From: Wolbachia endosymbiont of Mansonella ozzardi
Lineage (GTDB): Bacteria > Pseudomonadota > Alphaproteobacteria > Rickettsiales > Anaplasmataceae
Assembly (NCBI RefSeq): GCF_020278625.1
Contig: NZ_JADAKK010000009.1
Coordinates: 1 to 28,765, forward strand
DNA: 28,765 bases
Direction: 5' to 3'
Shown here in pieces: positions 27,849-28,765 of this stretch. A program made the position numbers and the translations under genes. A model generated the notes under the pieces. The model did not search any database, was not told where the DNA came from, and saw nothing but the letters and a program-made list of their open reading frames with translations. Position 1 is the first letter of the stretch, and each line of letters begins with the position of its first letter.

Positions 27849-28688
27849 ATGAGAACTATCAGCACTCTAATTCAAGAGGGATCAGAACTATTATTATCGC
27901 ATAAAGTTGAGTCACCATGCCTAGATTGTGAAATCATTATGCAGCGCGTTCTTGGCGTAGAAAGACCATTCATAATTATGAACCATGCTTGTCAGGTACC
28001 GATAGAGAAAGAACAGCTATTTTGGAAATTGACGAAAAAAAGAGCAGAAAGGTATCCGATATCGCAAATAATAGGTAATCGCGAATTCTGGAGCAAAAAT
28101 TTCGTAGTTGATCAGCATGTTTTGGACCCAAGACCAGACAGTGAAACAATAATCTTGACAGTGTTGAAATATTACCCAAACAGAGGGCAGAAACTAAAAA
28201 TTGCAGATTTTGGTACAGGCACAGGTTGCTTACTGATATCCGTACTTAGCGAGTATGAACATGCTGTTGGTATAGGTTTTGAAAAAAGCTTGCAAGCATG
28301 TAAGGTTGCTTGTCAGAACGTAAAAAAGCATAATCTATCTGGCAGAGGTAGAATACTTCCAAGTTCGTGGACAGAGTGCAGAGGATTGTTTGACCTTATA
28401 GTTAGCAATCCTCCATATATTAAAAGCAGTAAATTAAAAGGCCTGCAAGCGGAAGTGCAAAAAGAACCGAAAATGGCCCTTGATGGCGGTATTGATGGTT
28501 TGAGCTGTTACTTGAGTATTTTCCCAATATTGAGAAAGTGCCTTAAAAAGAATGGATCTGCGGTATTGGAAATAGGCGAGGATCAGAGCGATATCGACAA
28601 AATAATCCCCTCATATGGATTATCTTTTCAGGAGTATGTATATGACTTGGCGGGAATGAAAAGATGCATTGTTGTGAAACAAGACTAG
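27849..28688 (+). CDS. prmC: Peptide chain release factor N5-glutamine methyltransferase PrmC
   Basis: PrmC (HemK) methylates the Gln of the GGQ motif in RF1 and RF2, which speeds peptide release. The 279-residue protein has the N-terminal helical domain (YPISQIIGNREFW, then LDPRPDSET), the SAM-binding glycine loop DFGTGTGCLL at about 120-129, and the catalytic NPPY at 187-190. The acidic residue that usually ends the second strand (GxDxS) is not obvious here: the protein reads GIGFEKS. The rest is intact and the length is normal. No tight neighbour is present. Confidence 0.92.
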   Translation: MRTISTLIQEGSELLLSHKVESPCLDCEIIMQRVLGVERPFIIMNHACQVPIEKEQLFWKLTKKRAERYPISQIIGNREFWSKNFVVDQHVLDPRPDSETIILTVLKYYPNRGQKLKIADFGTGTGCLLISVLSEYEHAVGIGFEKSLQACKVACQNVKKHNLSGRGRILPSSWTECRGLFDLIVSNPPYIKSSKLKGLQAEVQKEPKMALDGGIDGLSCYLSIFPILRKCLKKNGSAVLEIGEDQSDIDKIIPSYGLSFQEYVYDLAGMKRCIVVKQD

Positions 28689-28765
28689 TTTCTTCCTTCC
28701 TGAATTTTAGTGTCATCCAATAGAAACGAAAAAAACTACTTAAAGATTCCTCCGGTTTCCTTATC

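Noticed and set aside
1..28765. tRNA, rRNA or CRISPR array
   Set aside because: I saw no cloverleaf or rRNA core sequence in the gaps and no regularly spaced short repeats.
28689..28765. Palindromic element at the right edge (GAATTTTAGTGTCATCCAAT)
   Set aside because: Resemblance to the element arms is short and the window ends before a second arm could be seen.

Overview
The window is about 28.8 kb of AT-rich DNA from an obligate intracellular alphaproteobacterium of the Anaplasmataceae, most probably Wolbachia. The call rests on the GroEL and GroES sequences, an ankyrin-repeat gene, many genes decaying by frameshift, short palindromic elements inside reading frames (the Wolbachia palindromic element pattern), and housekeeping genes scattered in small operons. 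I could not run a search, so species and strain are not assigned.

Layout. Bases 1-463 hold the 3' end of an unrecognised gene, possibly frameshifted. Bases 546-3622 (minus) hold recF, a Bcp-type peroxiredoxin and a PleC/PdhS-like histidine kinase, divergent from an argD-like aminotransferase at 3687-4877. Bases 4963-6266 (minus) are the wreck of an ankyrin-repeat gene whose C-terminal half carried repeated tyrosine motifs (IYEEI, EPIYA). Next come a secreted TPR protein, guaB, a YgfZ-type protein with a palindromic insertion, and groES-groEL with a good terminator. A frameshifted DsbD-N-terminal-like gene and an alanine/sodium symporter precede a long disordered protein (14907-17516) that is the best intact host-directed effector candidate. 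Bases 17508-21088 (minus) are a compact run of yidC, ribH, nusB, infA and maf with several overlaps. A retropepsin-like protease then converges on secF. Bases 22668-24350 are decayed: a broken double-HTH regulator, an orphan coding scrap and two to three copies of a dispersed repeat. The window ends with ccmF (minus), a coiled-coil gene broken by about five frameshifts (26506-27758), and prmC.

How the genes fit together. Most intact genes are core functions: translation (infA, prmC), transcription (nusB), folding (groESL), membrane insertion and export (yidC, secF), DNA repair (recF), GMP and riboflavin synthesis (guaB, ribH), cytochrome c maturation (ccmF), redox defence and signalling. Accessory genes lie between them, and five of these are broken or suspected broken. 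The most interesting signal is in the accessory set. The decayed ankyrin gene shows at least seven eukaryotic-style tyrosine motifs. It shares a DSGYSS motif with the intact 869-residue protein, which also has a proline-rich PxxPxR site. Together these look like proteins built from host-targeting short linear motifs, one dead and one alive.
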